From: Rhodobacteraceae bacterium EhC02
GTDB lineage: Bacteria > Pseudomonadota > Alphaproteobacteria > Rhodobacterales > Rhodobacteraceae
DNA length: 43,616 bases
NCBI GenBank assembly: GCA_001650895.1
Contig: LXYH01000027.1
Location: 1-43,616, forward strand
Direction of reading: 5' to 3'
Position numbers and translations under genes: made by a program. A model generated the notes under the pieces. The model made no database searches and was not told where the DNA came from. It worked only from the letters and a program-made list of their open reading frames with translations. Positions 16,110 through 24,436 of this stretch are shown one piece after another (position 1 is the stretch's first letter; each line of letters starts with the position of its first letter).

Positions 16110-17045
16110 TCAGAACGCGACGTTCGCCGCACCCTTGAGGCCAAGCATCTCGCGCGCCTCGTCCGGTGTGGCCACCTCAAGGCTGAGGCCGGACAGGATC
16201 TCGCGCGCCTTGCGCACCTGGTCCGCGTTGCTTTCGGCCAGCTTGCCGGGCGCGATCCACAGCGAATCCTCAAGCCCCACGCGCACGTTGCCGCCTTGTG
16301 ACGCAGCCTGCGCAATCACCGCCATCTGGTTGCGCCCAGCACCCAGCACCGACCAGATATAGGCATCCCCGAACAGACGGTCGGCGGTCCGTTTCATATG
16401 GGCCACGTCCTCGGGATGGGCACCGATACCGCCCAGAAGGCCAAAGACGGTCTGCACAAGGAACGGGGCCTTGACCAACCCGCGATCCACGAAATGCGCC
16501 AGGTTATAAAGATGGCTGGTGTCGTAGCATTCGAATTCGAAGCGGGTGCCATTGGCATTCCCGATCTTCAGGATGTGTTCGATATCCGCAAAGGTGTTCT
16601 TGAACACCAGGTCACGGCTGGCTTCCAGATGCTGCCGTTCCCAGGGGTGCTGGAATTCCGTGAACCGGTCCAGCATCGGATACAGGCCGAAATTCATCGA
16701 TCCCATGTTCAGCGATGCGACCTCGGGGCTCAACTCTGCTGCGGGGCGCATCCGTTCCTCGACGGTCATGTGCGGGCTGCCGCCGGTCGTCAGGTTCAGA
16801 ACCGCGCCCGTCGCTTGCTTGAGCTGCGGCAGGAAGGCGCGGAACGCATCCGGGTCCTGCGTGGGGCGGCCGGTTTCGGGGTCCCTGGCGTGCAGGTGCA
16901 GGATCGTCGCACCGGCTTTGGCCGCGTCCAGGCTTTGCTGGATGATCTGCGCGGGGGTAACCGGCAGATGCGGCGACATGCTGGGCGTATGAATGGCACC
17001 CGTCACGGCGCAGGAAATGATGACTTTGCGTTTGGGGCTCGGCAT
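16110..17045 (-). CDS. BKACE (DUF849) beta-keto acid cleavage enzyme
   Basis: 311 residues, (beta/alpha)8 zinc enzyme that cleaves a beta-keto acid with acetyl-CoA. Metal residues are His50 and His52 in ILHLHARD and Glu259 in GLEDSLW. The start SCAVTGAIHTPSMSPHLPVT has Ile18 where 3-keto-5-aminohexanoate cleavage enzyme (Kce) has the Glu that contacts the substrate amino group, so lysine fermentation is unlikely. Other known members act on dehydrocarnitine, beta-ketoadipate-like and similar acids. It is the only minus-strand gene in this stretch and is divergent from the ene-reductase at 17267. No carnitine dehydrogenase or CoA-transferase gene lies beside it. Confidence 0.88.
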   Translation of the reverse strand: MPSPKRKVIISCAVTGAIHTPSMSPHLPVTPAQIIQQSLDAAKAGATILHLHARDPETGRPTQDPDAFRAFLPQLKQATGAVLNLTTGGSPHMTVEERMRPAAELSPEVASLNMGSMNFGLYPMLDRFTEFQHPWERQHLEASRDLVFKNTFADIEHILKIGNANGTRFEFECYDTSHLYNLAHFVDRGLVKAPFLVQTVFGLLGGIGAHPEDVAHMKRTADRLFGDAYIWSVLGAGRNQMAVIAQAASQGGNVRVGLEDSLWIAPGKLAESNADQVRKAREILSGLSLEVATPDEAREMLGLKGAANVAF

Positions 17046-17143
17046 GATGATCCTTTCGCGGAAAGCACGCCCGTCCTGATCTATCCGACAGGATCGGTCG
17101 CATCAATCTCTGGGTTGCATTCATGCGGGCTGTCAAAGGATCC

Positions 17144-17164
17144 AAGGTCCTGTCGCGGGACCTT
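17144..17164. promoter_or_regulatory. Inverted repeat in the BKACE/ene-reductase divergent promoter
   Basis: AAGGTCC at 17144-17150 and GGACCTT at 17158-17164 are perfect 7-base arms with a 7-base centre. They lie about 100 bases from each of the two divergent starts, a good place for a shared operator. The rest of 17046-17266 has no gene. The ene-reductase ribosome-binding site AGGA is at its right edge. Confidence 0.4.
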
Positions 17165-17266
17165 CGCCGCGCGGCGACAGGTTGAACTTCCCGCCGTTCT
17201 CGGCGACATCTGTGGGGATAGCGCCCGGTCGGGCGTGCCCGATGAACTTCATGCAGGATGAACCAC

Positions 17267-18424
17267 ATGCCGACAGCGCCGCTTCTTTTCCAAGGCTTCC
17301 AGATGCGCGGCGTGGTCTCGCGCAATCGCGTCGTGATATCGCCGATGTGCCAGTACACGGCGCATGACGGTCACCTCGAGGATTGGCATCTGGTGAACCT
17401 GGGACGGTTTGCCATCGGCGGGGCCGGGATCATCTTCACCGAGGCCACGGCCGTGCAGAAACAGGGGCGCATCACCCATGGTTGCCCCGGCCTGTGGGAT
17501 GACAGCCAGATCCCCGGCCATGCCCGTATCGCGCAATTCGCGCAGCGCCACGGTGCGGTGCCCGCGATCCAGTTGGGGCATGCCGGTCGCAAGGCCAGCA
17601 TGCAACGGCCCTGGTTCGGGAACGGCCCGCTGAATGCGGATGATTTCGCCCGTGGCGACATGCCATGGACCCCGGTGGCACCCTCCGCGATCCCGGTGGC
17701 TGATGGCTGGCCGGTGCCGCAGGAAATGAGCCTTGCCGACATCCAGACCCTGATCGGCGATTACGTGGCCGCGACCCGCCGCGCGCTGGCCGCAGGCTAC
17801 AAGCTGATCGAGATCCACGGCGCGCATGGCTATCTTGTTCACAGCTTCCTGTCGCCGGTCTCGAACCGGCGCACGGATGCCTATGGCGGCGACCTGCAAG
17901 GCCGGATGCGCCTGCCGCTGGAGATCGCGCGCGCCGTGCGGGCCGCCATGCCGGACGACATTCCGCTGGCTTTCCGCACCTCGGCGGTCGATGGGATGCC
18001 AGATGGCTGGCAGCTGGAGGATACGGTCGCCCTGTCACGCGCACTCAAGGATGCGGGGGTCGACATGATCGACTGTTCCTCGGGTGGGATCGCAGGCGGT
18101 GCCACATCGGCACGGGGCGCAAAACGCCAGCCGGGCTTTCAGGTGCCCTATGCGGAACGGGTCCGGCACGATGCGGGGATTCCGACGATCGCCGTGGGCC
18201 TGATCACGCATCCCGAACAGGCCGAGGCCATTCTGGCAAATGGGCAGGCCGATCTGATCGCCATCGCGCGCGAAGCCCTTGTCGATCCGATGTGGGCGCT
18301 GCATGCGGCCCGGTCCCTGGGGCATGACGTGGATTTCGCAAGCTGGCCGCAGCAGTCCGGCTGGTGGCTTGCAGTGCGCGAACAGAACTCGGAATTCTAC
18401 GACCCTGACAGCCCTCAGGCCTGA
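17267..18424 (+). CDS. Old Yellow Enzyme family NADH:flavin oxidoreductase (YqjM-type)
   Basis: 385 residues from the ATG at 17267, chosen because AGGA lies eight bases upstream; an ATG at 17258 would add three residues. The thermophilic-like (YqjM) class is shown by Cys28 and Tyr30 in VISPMCQYTAHDG, by QLGHAGRKASM and by the histidine pair in IEIHGAHGYLVHSFLSPVSNRRTDAYGG. FMN phosphate contacts lie in TIAVGLITHPEQAEAIL and LIAIAREAL. It reduces activated C=C bonds of unsaturated aldehydes, ketones or esters using NAD(P)H; the physiological substrate is unknown. It is divergent from the BKACE gene and 154 bases upstream of the P450. Confidence 0.9.
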   Translation: MPTAPLLFQGFQMRGVVSRNRVVISPMCQYTAHDGHLEDWHLVNLGRFAIGGAGIIFTEATAVQKQGRITHGCPGLWDDSQIPGHARIAQFAQRHGAVPAIQLGHAGRKASMQRPWFGNGPLNADDFARGDMPWTPVAPSAIPVADGWPVPQEMSLADIQTLIGDYVAATRRALAAGYKLIEIHGAHGYLVHSFLSPVSNRRTDAYGGDLQGRMRLPLEIARAVRAAMPDDIPLAFRTSAVDGMPDGWQLEDTVALSRALKDAGVDMIDCSSGGIAGGATSARGAKRQPGFQVPYAERVRHDAGIPTIAVGLITHPEQAEAILANGQADLIAIAREALVDPMWALHAARSLGHDVDFASWPQQSGWWLAVREQNSEFYDPDSPQA

Positions 18425-18578
18425 TCCGGCCAGGACCGGCTTGCCATTGTGACCTGACAGGCGATGCAAGGGCATGGGCCTTGCGGGACGACGCAGGGTT
18501 TGACTATGGGCAAGTCATGCGACAGCCTGACGGGCCAGGGTCCGCCGTTTGGGTATGGCCCGTCCCAAGGAGCGACCA

Positions 18579-19835
18579 ATGCAGACGGAATCCCGGCCAC
18601 AACAGGATAGCAGGCCCGATCAGCCCTACCTGATGGAGGATAGCGGCCTTGTGCGCATGCCCTTCAAGGCGCTGATGGCCGATCCGCACGGCATGTTCCG
18701 GGTTGCGCGGGCCCTTGGCCCCGTGGCCGGGTTCAGCGATGGCTCTGCCATGATGTTGCGCGCGGCGGATGTGCAGCGGATGTTCGGCGATCCGAGGATC
18801 CGCCAGATCGGCGTCGAAGGGATGCAAGCCGCCGGGGTGGCCGAAGGGCCGTTCCTTGACTGGGCGCGCGAGACGCTGCTGCTGTCGCATGGGCGCGATC
18901 ATGTGCGGCGCCGCACGCCGCTGGCGCGCGCCTTCGCCTATCCGCTGATGAACATGCTGCGCCCGTCGATCCGGCGTGCGGCGCACCGGCTTGTGGCGGA
19001 CTGGGCTCCCGATGAGGCGCTGGACCTGCGCGACAGCTTTGCGGCGCAATTGCCCGCCCGCACCATCGCCGAGATACTGGGCGCCCCCGAAGCCGATGTG
19101 CCCGAGTTCACCAGCCTTGTCTATCGCATGACCAAGGGGTTGGCCTTCGGCACATTGCCCGAGGAATTCGACGATATCCATGATGCCGCCGCCGAATTGC
19201 ACGCCTATGTCGAGCGGCTGTTGTCGGACAGCCGCGCCAATCCCCGCGACGATTTCCTGAGCGCCTATGTCGCCCGCGTCGATGCCGAAGGCGACCTGTC
19301 CCCGACCGAGATCATCACCCAGATCGTCACCGTGATCATCGGCGGCGCGGATACCACCCGCGCGGCGATGACGGTACTGGTGTCCCTGCTGATGGACCAC
19401 CGCGACCAGTGGGATCAGGTTTGCGCCGATCCCGCCATGGCCGCTGGCGCCGTGGCCGAGGGTCTGCGGTTCGAGCCTTCCATCGGCTCGATCCCGGTGT
19501 TCACGCTTGAACCGATCGAGGCTTCAGGCGTGGTGATCCCCGCCTACCGGGTGCTGTCGCTGTCCATGATGTCGGCGATGCGGGACGAGGCGCTTTATGC
19601 CGACCCCGATCGGTTCGATATCCGCCGCACCGATCATCCGCGCCTGCATCTGGTGTTCGGGGGCGGGCCGCATCGCTGTCTGGGCGAGGCGCTGGCCCGT
19701 GCGGAACTTGAGGAAGGGCTGATCGCCCTGACGCAGGCCTGGCCAGGGCTGACCCGCAAGGGACCAGCGGTGCGCATGACCGGGATCGGCGGTATCAGAT
19801 CAGCCTCCAGCCTGACGGTGGTTCCGTCACGCTGA
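18579..19835 (+). CDS. Cytochrome P450
   Basis: 418 residues, soluble bacterial P450 from the ATG at 18579 with AAGGAG upstream. The I-helix oxygen-activation motif is IIGGADTTRAAM, the K-helix ExxR is EGLRFEP, and the heme-thiolate segment is FGGGPHRCLGEALAR. No membrane anchor is present. It needs an external ferredoxin and reductase, and none is encoded beside it. The I-helix GGADTT is normal, so it is probably an active monooxygenase. It may act with the upstream ene-reductase, but the 154-base gap allows an independent promoter. Confidence 0.95.
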   Translation: MQTESRPQQDSRPDQPYLMEDSGLVRMPFKALMADPHGMFRVARALGPVAGFSDGSAMMLRAADVQRMFGDPRIRQIGVEGMQAAGVAEGPFLDWARETLLLSHGRDHVRRRTPLARAFAYPLMNMLRPSIRRAAHRLVADWAPDEALDLRDSFAAQLPARTIAEILGAPEADVPEFTSLVYRMTKGLAFGTLPEEFDDIHDAAAELHAYVERLLSDSRANPRDDFLSAYVARVDAEGDLSPTEIITQIVTVIIGGADTTRAAMTVLVSLLMDHRDQWDQVCADPAMAAGAVAEGLRFEPSIGSIPVFTLEPIEASGVVIPAYRVLSLSMMSAMRDEALYADPDRFDIRRTDHPRLHLVFGGGPHRCLGEALARAELEEGLIALTQAWPGLTRKGPAVRMTGIGGIRSASSLTVVPSR

Positions 19836-19843
19836 AGGAACAA

Positions 19844-19870
19844 AGGCCCGCGCTTGCTTCACGCGGGCCT
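19844..19870. terminator. Stem-loop between the convergent P450 and decarboxylase genes
   Basis: AGGCCCGCG at 19844-19852 and CGCGGGCCT at 19862-19870 are perfect 9-base arms with a 9-base loop, located 9 bases after the P450 stop and 48 bases beyond the decarboxylase stop on the other strand. It can serve both genes. No long T-run follows on either side. Confidence 0.6.
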
Positions 19871-19918
19871 GACGTTTCCGGTCGGGCTTGCGCCCTGAAC
19901 CTGCGGTGCTGGGCAGGA

Positions 19919-22210
19919 TCAGATCGCCACGCAATCCGCGAAATAGCCCATCACGCCATCGGGACCGGTTTCCTGCACCAATCCGTGGATGTCCGTCTCG
20001 AAGCCGGGGCATTCGCGGGCGAAGGCGCGGTTGAACTTGAGGTATTCCACGATCTTCCTGTTGAACACCTCTCCCGGAATAAGCAGCGGAATACCCGGCG
20101 GATAGGGGGTGATCAGGCTGGTCGTGATCCGACCCTCCAGGTCGTCGATCGGAACCCGTTGCGTTGTCCTGCGCGCGATCTGCGCGAAGGCATCGCTTGG
20201 CTTCATCGCGGGCATGTGATCGCTCAGGTAGATCTCGGTCGACAGGATCGCCACGTCATGTTTCGCATAGAGCGTGTGAACATGCTGGCACAGGTCGCGC
20301 AGCCCCATGTGTTCGTAGCGCGGGTGTTTCGCACAGAACTCGGGCATGACCCGCCACATCGGCTGGTTCCGGTCATAATCGTCCTTGAACTGCTGCAACT
20401 CGGTCAGAAGCGTGTTCCAGCGGCCCTTGGTGATGCCGATGGTGAACATGATGAAGAAACTGTAGAGCCCGGTTTTCTCGACCACGATACCATGCTCGGT
20501 CAGGTATTTGGTGACGATGGACGCGGGAATGCCCGAATCCTCGAAACGCCCGTCAAGATTCAGGCCCGGTGTGACAATCGTTGCCTTGATCGGGTCCAGC
20601 ATGTTGAAGCCGGGTTCCATGTCCCCGAAGCCGTGCCATGAATCCTCGCCATCCGAAGGCTGCACGCCGTCGGCATCCGTTTTCTTGAGAATCCAGCGTT
20701 CGGTGCGTCCGATGCCCTCATCCTCGGGGGCGTCGGGACCCCAGACCTGGAACCACCAGTCATCGGGGCCGTATTCCTGATCCACCTTGCGCATGGCGCG
20801 GCGGAAATCCATGGCCTCTGCGATGCTTTCCTCGACCAGCGCCGTGCCGCCCGGCGGCTCCATCATCGCGGCGGCCACGTCACAGCTTGCGATGATGCTG
20901 TATTGCGGGCTGGTGCTGCTGTGCATCAGGTAGGCTTCGTTGAACAGGTGGCGATCCAGCTTGGTATCGCGGCTGTCCTGCACCAGGACATGGCTGGCCT
21001 GGCTGATGCCCGCCAGCAGCTTGTGGATCGACTGGGTCGAATAGGTCACCGAATGCATGGGGCGTTCGCGCTTGCGGCCCATCGCGTGGAAGCTGCCATA
21101 GAAGGGATGAAAGGCCGCATGGGGCAACCAGGCTTCGTCGAAATGCAGGTTCGCCACATAGCCGTCCAGCATCGATTTGACCTTTTCGGTGTTATAGAGA
21201 ACGCCGTCATAGGTCGATTGTGTGAGCGACATGATGCAGGGCTTGACCGTCTCGGGGTCCACCCCTTCCAGCAACGGATTGGCGCGGATCTTTTCCTTGA
21301 TCGCGCTCACCTCGAATTCCGAGCGCGGGATCGGCCCGATGATGCCGAAATGATTGCGCGTCGGCTTGAGGAAGACGGGTATTGCCCCCGTCATGATGAT
21401 ACTGTGCAGGATAGACTTGTGGCAATTCCGGTCCACGACGACCACGTCACCCGGTGCCACCGTGTGGTGCCAGACCATCTTGTTCGACGTCGAGGTGCCA
21501 TTGGTCACGAAAAAGCAGTGATCGGCATTGAAGATGCGCGCGGCATTGCGTTCCGACGCGCCGATGGCGCCGTTGTGATCCAGCAACTGGCCCAGTTCCT
21601 CGACCGAGTTGCAGACATCCGCGCGCAGCATGTTTTCACCGTAGAACTGGTGATACATCTGCCCGATCGGGCTTTTCAGAAAGGCAACGCCGCCTGAATG
21701 CCCCGGACAATGCCAGGAATAGGACCCGTCCTCGGCGTAATCCAGCAGCGCCTTGAAGAACGGCGGCTGGATGCCTTCCAGATAGCTTTTCGCCTCTCGG
21801 ATGATGTGGCGCGCCACGAATTCGGGCGTGTCCTCGAACATGTGGATGAAGCCATGCAGCTCGCGCAGGATGTCATTGGGCAGATGGCGGCTGGTCTTGG
21901 TCTCGCCGTAGACATAGATCGGCACATCCGCGTTCTTCCAGCGCACCTCCTCGATGAAGCTGCGCAGGTTCAGCACCACGGGATCAAGATCGGGACCGGG
22001 GCTGAATTCCTCGTCGTCGATCGACAGAAGAAAGGCGCTGGCGCGGGACTGCTGCTGCGCGAACTGGGACAGATCGCCGTAGCTGGTGACGCCCAGAACC
22101 TCGAACCCTTCGTTTTCAATCGCTTGTGCCAGGGCACGGATACCAAGCCCTGAGGTGTTTTCCGAACGGTAGTCTTCGTCGATGATGACGATGGGGAAGC
22201 GAAATTTCAT
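19919..22210 (-). CDS. Orn/Lys/Arg decarboxylase, PLP fold-type I
   Basis: 763 residues from the ATG at 22208-22210, with AGGAG upstream; typical of the inducible or biosynthetic Lys/Orn/Arg decarboxylases. The N-terminal receiver-like wing domain covers about 1-130. The PLP domain has HCPGHSGGVAF near 167, HFDEAW with Asp358, and the Schiff-base lysine Lys397 in STQSIHKLLAG. The C-terminal domain includes TPYPPGIPLLIPGE. It produces a polyamine or diamine (putrescine, cadaverine or agmatine) with CO2; the exact amino acid cannot be fixed by eye. No antiporter gene lies beside it, so a biosynthetic role is more likely than acid resistance. It is transcribed alone. Confidence 0.92.
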   Translation of the reverse strand: MKFRFPIVIIDEDYRSENTSGLGIRALAQAIENEGFEVLGVTSYGDLSQFAQQQSRASAFLLSIDDEEFSPGPDLDPVVLNLRSFIEEVRWKNADVPIYVYGETKTSRHLPNDILRELHGFIHMFEDTPEFVARHIIREAKSYLEGIQPPFFKALLDYAEDGSYSWHCPGHSGGVAFLKSPIGQMYHQFYGENMLRADVCNSVEELGQLLDHNGAIGASERNAARIFNADHCFFVTNGTSTSNKMVWHHTVAPGDVVVVDRNCHKSILHSIIMTGAIPVFLKPTRNHFGIIGPIPRSEFEVSAIKEKIRANPLLEGVDPETVKPCIMSLTQSTYDGVLYNTEKVKSMLDGYVANLHFDEAWLPHAAFHPFYGSFHAMGRKRERPMHSVTYSTQSIHKLLAGISQASHVLVQDSRDTKLDRHLFNEAYLMHSSTSPQYSIIASCDVAAAMMEPPGGTALVEESIAEAMDFRRAMRKVDQEYGPDDWWFQVWGPDAPEDEGIGRTERWILKKTDADGVQPSDGEDSWHGFGDMEPGFNMLDPIKATIVTPGLNLDGRFEDSGIPASIVTKYLTEHGIVVEKTGLYSFFIMFTIGITKGRWNTLLTELQQFKDDYDRNQPMWRVMPEFCAKHPRYEHMGLRDLCQHVHTLYAKHDVAILSTEIYLSDHMPAMKPSDAFAQIARRTTQRVPIDDLEGRITTSLITPYPPGIPLLIPGEVFNRKIVEYLKFNRAFARECPGFETDIHGLVQETGPDGVMGYFADCVAI

Positions 22211-22519
22211 GTAAATCTCCTGTCGCACCCAGTTTAGATCACAATACACGGGAAGTCGAAAGAGAGGCCGATTGTTCGGGCATGCGATCGCGCGCTGCCG
22301 CAAGACTGGCGAGAGTCGGAAGATAGCGTTAGGATCACAGGATAGTTCGGTGAATGGATATTGCCGCGCAGGTGGACTGGCCCTGTCCCGACGCGCAAAG
22401 GCAAGCGTTTTGACGTATCGCTCCGGGCTTGTGTCAGGCGGTTATCCCGCGCAAGCCCCGACGCCCAAGCCTGCGAGCCTGTGACGGTTCGGCCAGCGCT
22501 TGGATACGGGGAAGCTTTC
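22211..22519. other. Divergent region between the decarboxylase and the Mla operon
   Basis: About 310 bases without a recognisable gene. It must contain promoters for both divergent units. An 8-base GCGATCGC palindrome lies at 22284-22291 and a TTGACG box at 22410-22415, but no matching -10 was seen. The reading frame of the MlaE gene stays open upstream, so its start could lie in this region (GTG at 22481). Confidence 0.4.
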
Positions 22520-23653
22520 TTGAACGGCGCCGCATCCAGTCTCTTGCAGATCGAGGTCAGCGAACAGGATACCGGTTCGCGGATCCGTCTTGCGGGCAGC
22601 CTGAGCGTGCAGACCCTGTCCCGGCTTGACGCGGCATTGCGGGCACTGCCGACGCGGCCGACGCGTCTTGACCTGTCTGCGGTCACAAGGCTGGATACGG
22701 CCGGGGCCTGGGCAATCGTGATGCTGCAAAAACGCATGACCGATGCCGGGTCCCTGGCCGAAATCGACGGCGCCAACCGCCAGCAGCTGGATCTTCTGAA
22801 AACGGTCGCGGCGGCACTACCCGAGATCCCCCCGAAGCAGGTCACGCGGCCCGGCCTGTCCGAACGGCTTGCCACTGTCGGTCGTGCGGTGGCCGGCGGT
22901 GTGACATTCCTGATGGAGCTGACCGGATATCTTGGCATCTTCCTGTCCCGACTTGGGCGCGCGGTGCTGCATCCGCGCGAATTCCGCCTGACGGCGCTGG
23001 TGCATCACTGCCAGGAAGTCGGCCTGCGCGCCGTCCCCATCGTGTCCTTGATGGCCTTTCTGATCGGGGTCGTGCTGGCTTTCCAGGGGTCGGCGCAGTT
23101 GCGGCAGTTCGGCGCCGAGGTCTTTGTCGTCGACCTGATCGCCATCTCGATCCTGCGCGAGCTTGGCATCCTGCTGACCTCGATCATCGTGGCCGGTCGC
23201 ACGGCATCCGCTTTCACCGCCGCCATCGGATCGATGAAGATGCGCGAGGAAATCGACGCCATGCGCACGCTGGGCATAGACCCTGCCATGGCCCTTTTTG
23301 TGCCGCGCATTCTGGCGCTGCTGCTCATGCTGCCGATCCTTGGCCTGATCGCCAATGTGATGGGTCTTCTGGGGGGCGCGATCATGTCCTGGATCGAACT
23401 GGGCATTTCCCCGGCGATGTTCCGCACCCGCCTGATCGAAGGCACCGGGATCAGCCATGTGATCGTCGGCATGGTCAAGGCGCCAGTCTTTGCGGTGATC
23501 ATCGGGGTTGTCGGATGCCATGCCGGCATGAAGGTCGGCAACAACGCGGAATCGCTGGGGCGGATGACCTCCAACGCGGTCGTGACGGCGATCTTCGCGG
23601 TGATCGTGGCCGATGCGCTGTTCTCGATCTTCTTCGCGCAGATGGAGATATGA
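22520..23653 (+). CDS. mlaE: STAS-MlaE fusion, permease of a lipid-transport ABC system
   Basis: 377 residues if translation begins at the TTG at 22520, which has GGGGAAG about six bases upstream; no ATG is suitably placed. The first 95 residues resemble an STAS domain (IRLAGSLSVQTLSRLDAAL, LDLSAVTRLDTAGAWAIV), the job done by separate MlaB in E. coli. The permease part follows from about residue 125, with the family segments FLIGVVLAFQGSAQLRQFGAEVFVVDL, RELGILLTSIIVAGRTASAFTAAIGSMK and EEIDAMRTLGIDP. About five or six membrane segments are seen. It works with MlaF and MlaD to move phospholipids between inner and outer membrane. The stop overlaps mlaF. Confidence 0.88.
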   Translation: MNGAASSLLQIEVSEQDTGSRIRLAGSLSVQTLSRLDAALRALPTRPTRLDLSAVTRLDTAGAWAIVMLQKRMTDAGSLAEIDGANRQQLDLLKTVAAALPEIPPKQVTRPGLSERLATVGRAVAGGVTFLMELTGYLGIFLSRLGRAVLHPREFRLTALVHHCQEVGLRAVPIVSLMAFLIGVVLAFQGSAQLRQFGAEVFVVDLIAISILRELGILLTSIIVAGRTASAFTAAIGSMKMREEIDAMRTLGIDPAMALFVPRILALLLMLPILGLIANVMGLLGGAIMSWIELGISPAMFRTRLIEGTGISHVIVGMVKAPVFAVIIGVVGCHAGMKVGNNAESLGRMTSNAVVTAIFAVIVADALFSIFFAQMEI

Positions 23654-24432
23654 TGGACAACGAACCGATCATCTCGCTGCGGGGCATCCGCAACCAGTTC
23701 GGCGCGCAGGTCGTGCATGACAACCTTGATCTGGATGTCTGGCGCGGCGAGGTGCTGGGGGTGGTCGGTGGCTCTGGCACGGGCAAGTCCGTCCTGCTGC
23801 GCACCATCGTGGGCCTGTTGCGCCCCCGTGCCGGCAGTGTCTTCCTGTTCGGTCAGGATGCGCTTGCCGCGACCGAGGAAGAGCGCGCCATGATCGACCG
23901 GCGTACCGGCGTCATGTTCCAGGATGGTGCGCTGTTCTCATCCCTGACGGTGCGCGAGAATATCGAGGTGCCGATGCGCGCCATCGACGGTCTGACGCCC
24001 GATCTGCGCCGCGCCCTTGCCGATCTCAAGATCTCGATGTCCGGTCTGGCCTGGTCGGCAGGCGACAAGTACCCGTCGGAATTGTCGGGCGGCATGCGCA
24101 AGCGCGCAGGCTTGGCGCGCGCGCTGGCACTGGACCCCGAGATCGTCTTTCTGGACGAACCGACAGCCGGCCTTGATCCCATCGGGGCATCGGCCTTCGA
24201 TGCGCTGATCAAGGCCTTGTCGCGCCAACTGGGTCTGACGGTGTTTCTGGTGACCCATGATCTTGATACCCTGCATGCAACCTGTGACCGGATTGCCGTT
24301 CTGGCGGAAAAGCGCGTGCTGGTCAGCGGCACCATGCAGGACATGCTGAATGTCGATCATCCCTGGGTGCACGAATATTTTCACGGCCCCCGCGCACGCG
24401 CCGCCATGGCGGCCAAGGACAGGAACGATTGA
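23653..24432 (+). CDS. mlaF: MlaF-type ABC transporter ATPase
   Basis: 259 residues from the second ATG of an ATGATG pair; GGAG lies five bases before it, and the first ATG (23650) is also possible. The ABC motifs are Walker A GGSGTGKS near residue 37, Q-loop VMFQDGALFSSLTV, signature LSGGMRKRAGLARAL, Walker B IVFLDEPTAGLDP and the switch histidine in VTHDL. The Q-loop and the signature with MRKR are characteristic of lipid (Mla/Mce) ATPases. It energises transport through MlaE. It overlaps mlaE and is five bases from mlaD. Confidence 0.93.
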   Translation: MDNEPIISLRGIRNQFGAQVVHDNLDLDVWRGEVLGVVGGSGTGKSVLLRTIVGLLRPRAGSVFLFGQDALAATEEERAMIDRRTGVMFQDGALFSSLTVRENIEVPMRAIDGLTPDLRRALADLKISMSGLAWSAGDKYPSELSGGMRKRAGLARALALDPEIVFLDEPTAGLDPIGASAFDALIKALSRQLGLTVFLVTHDLDTLHATCDRIAVLAEKRVLVSGTMQDMLNVDHPWVHEYFHGPRARAAMAAKDRND

Positions 24433-24436
24433 AGCC

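Noticed and set aside
18466-18484. Terminator between ene-reductase and P450
   Set aside because: GCAAGG/CCTTGC gives only a 6-bp stem without a T-run; too weak to claim.
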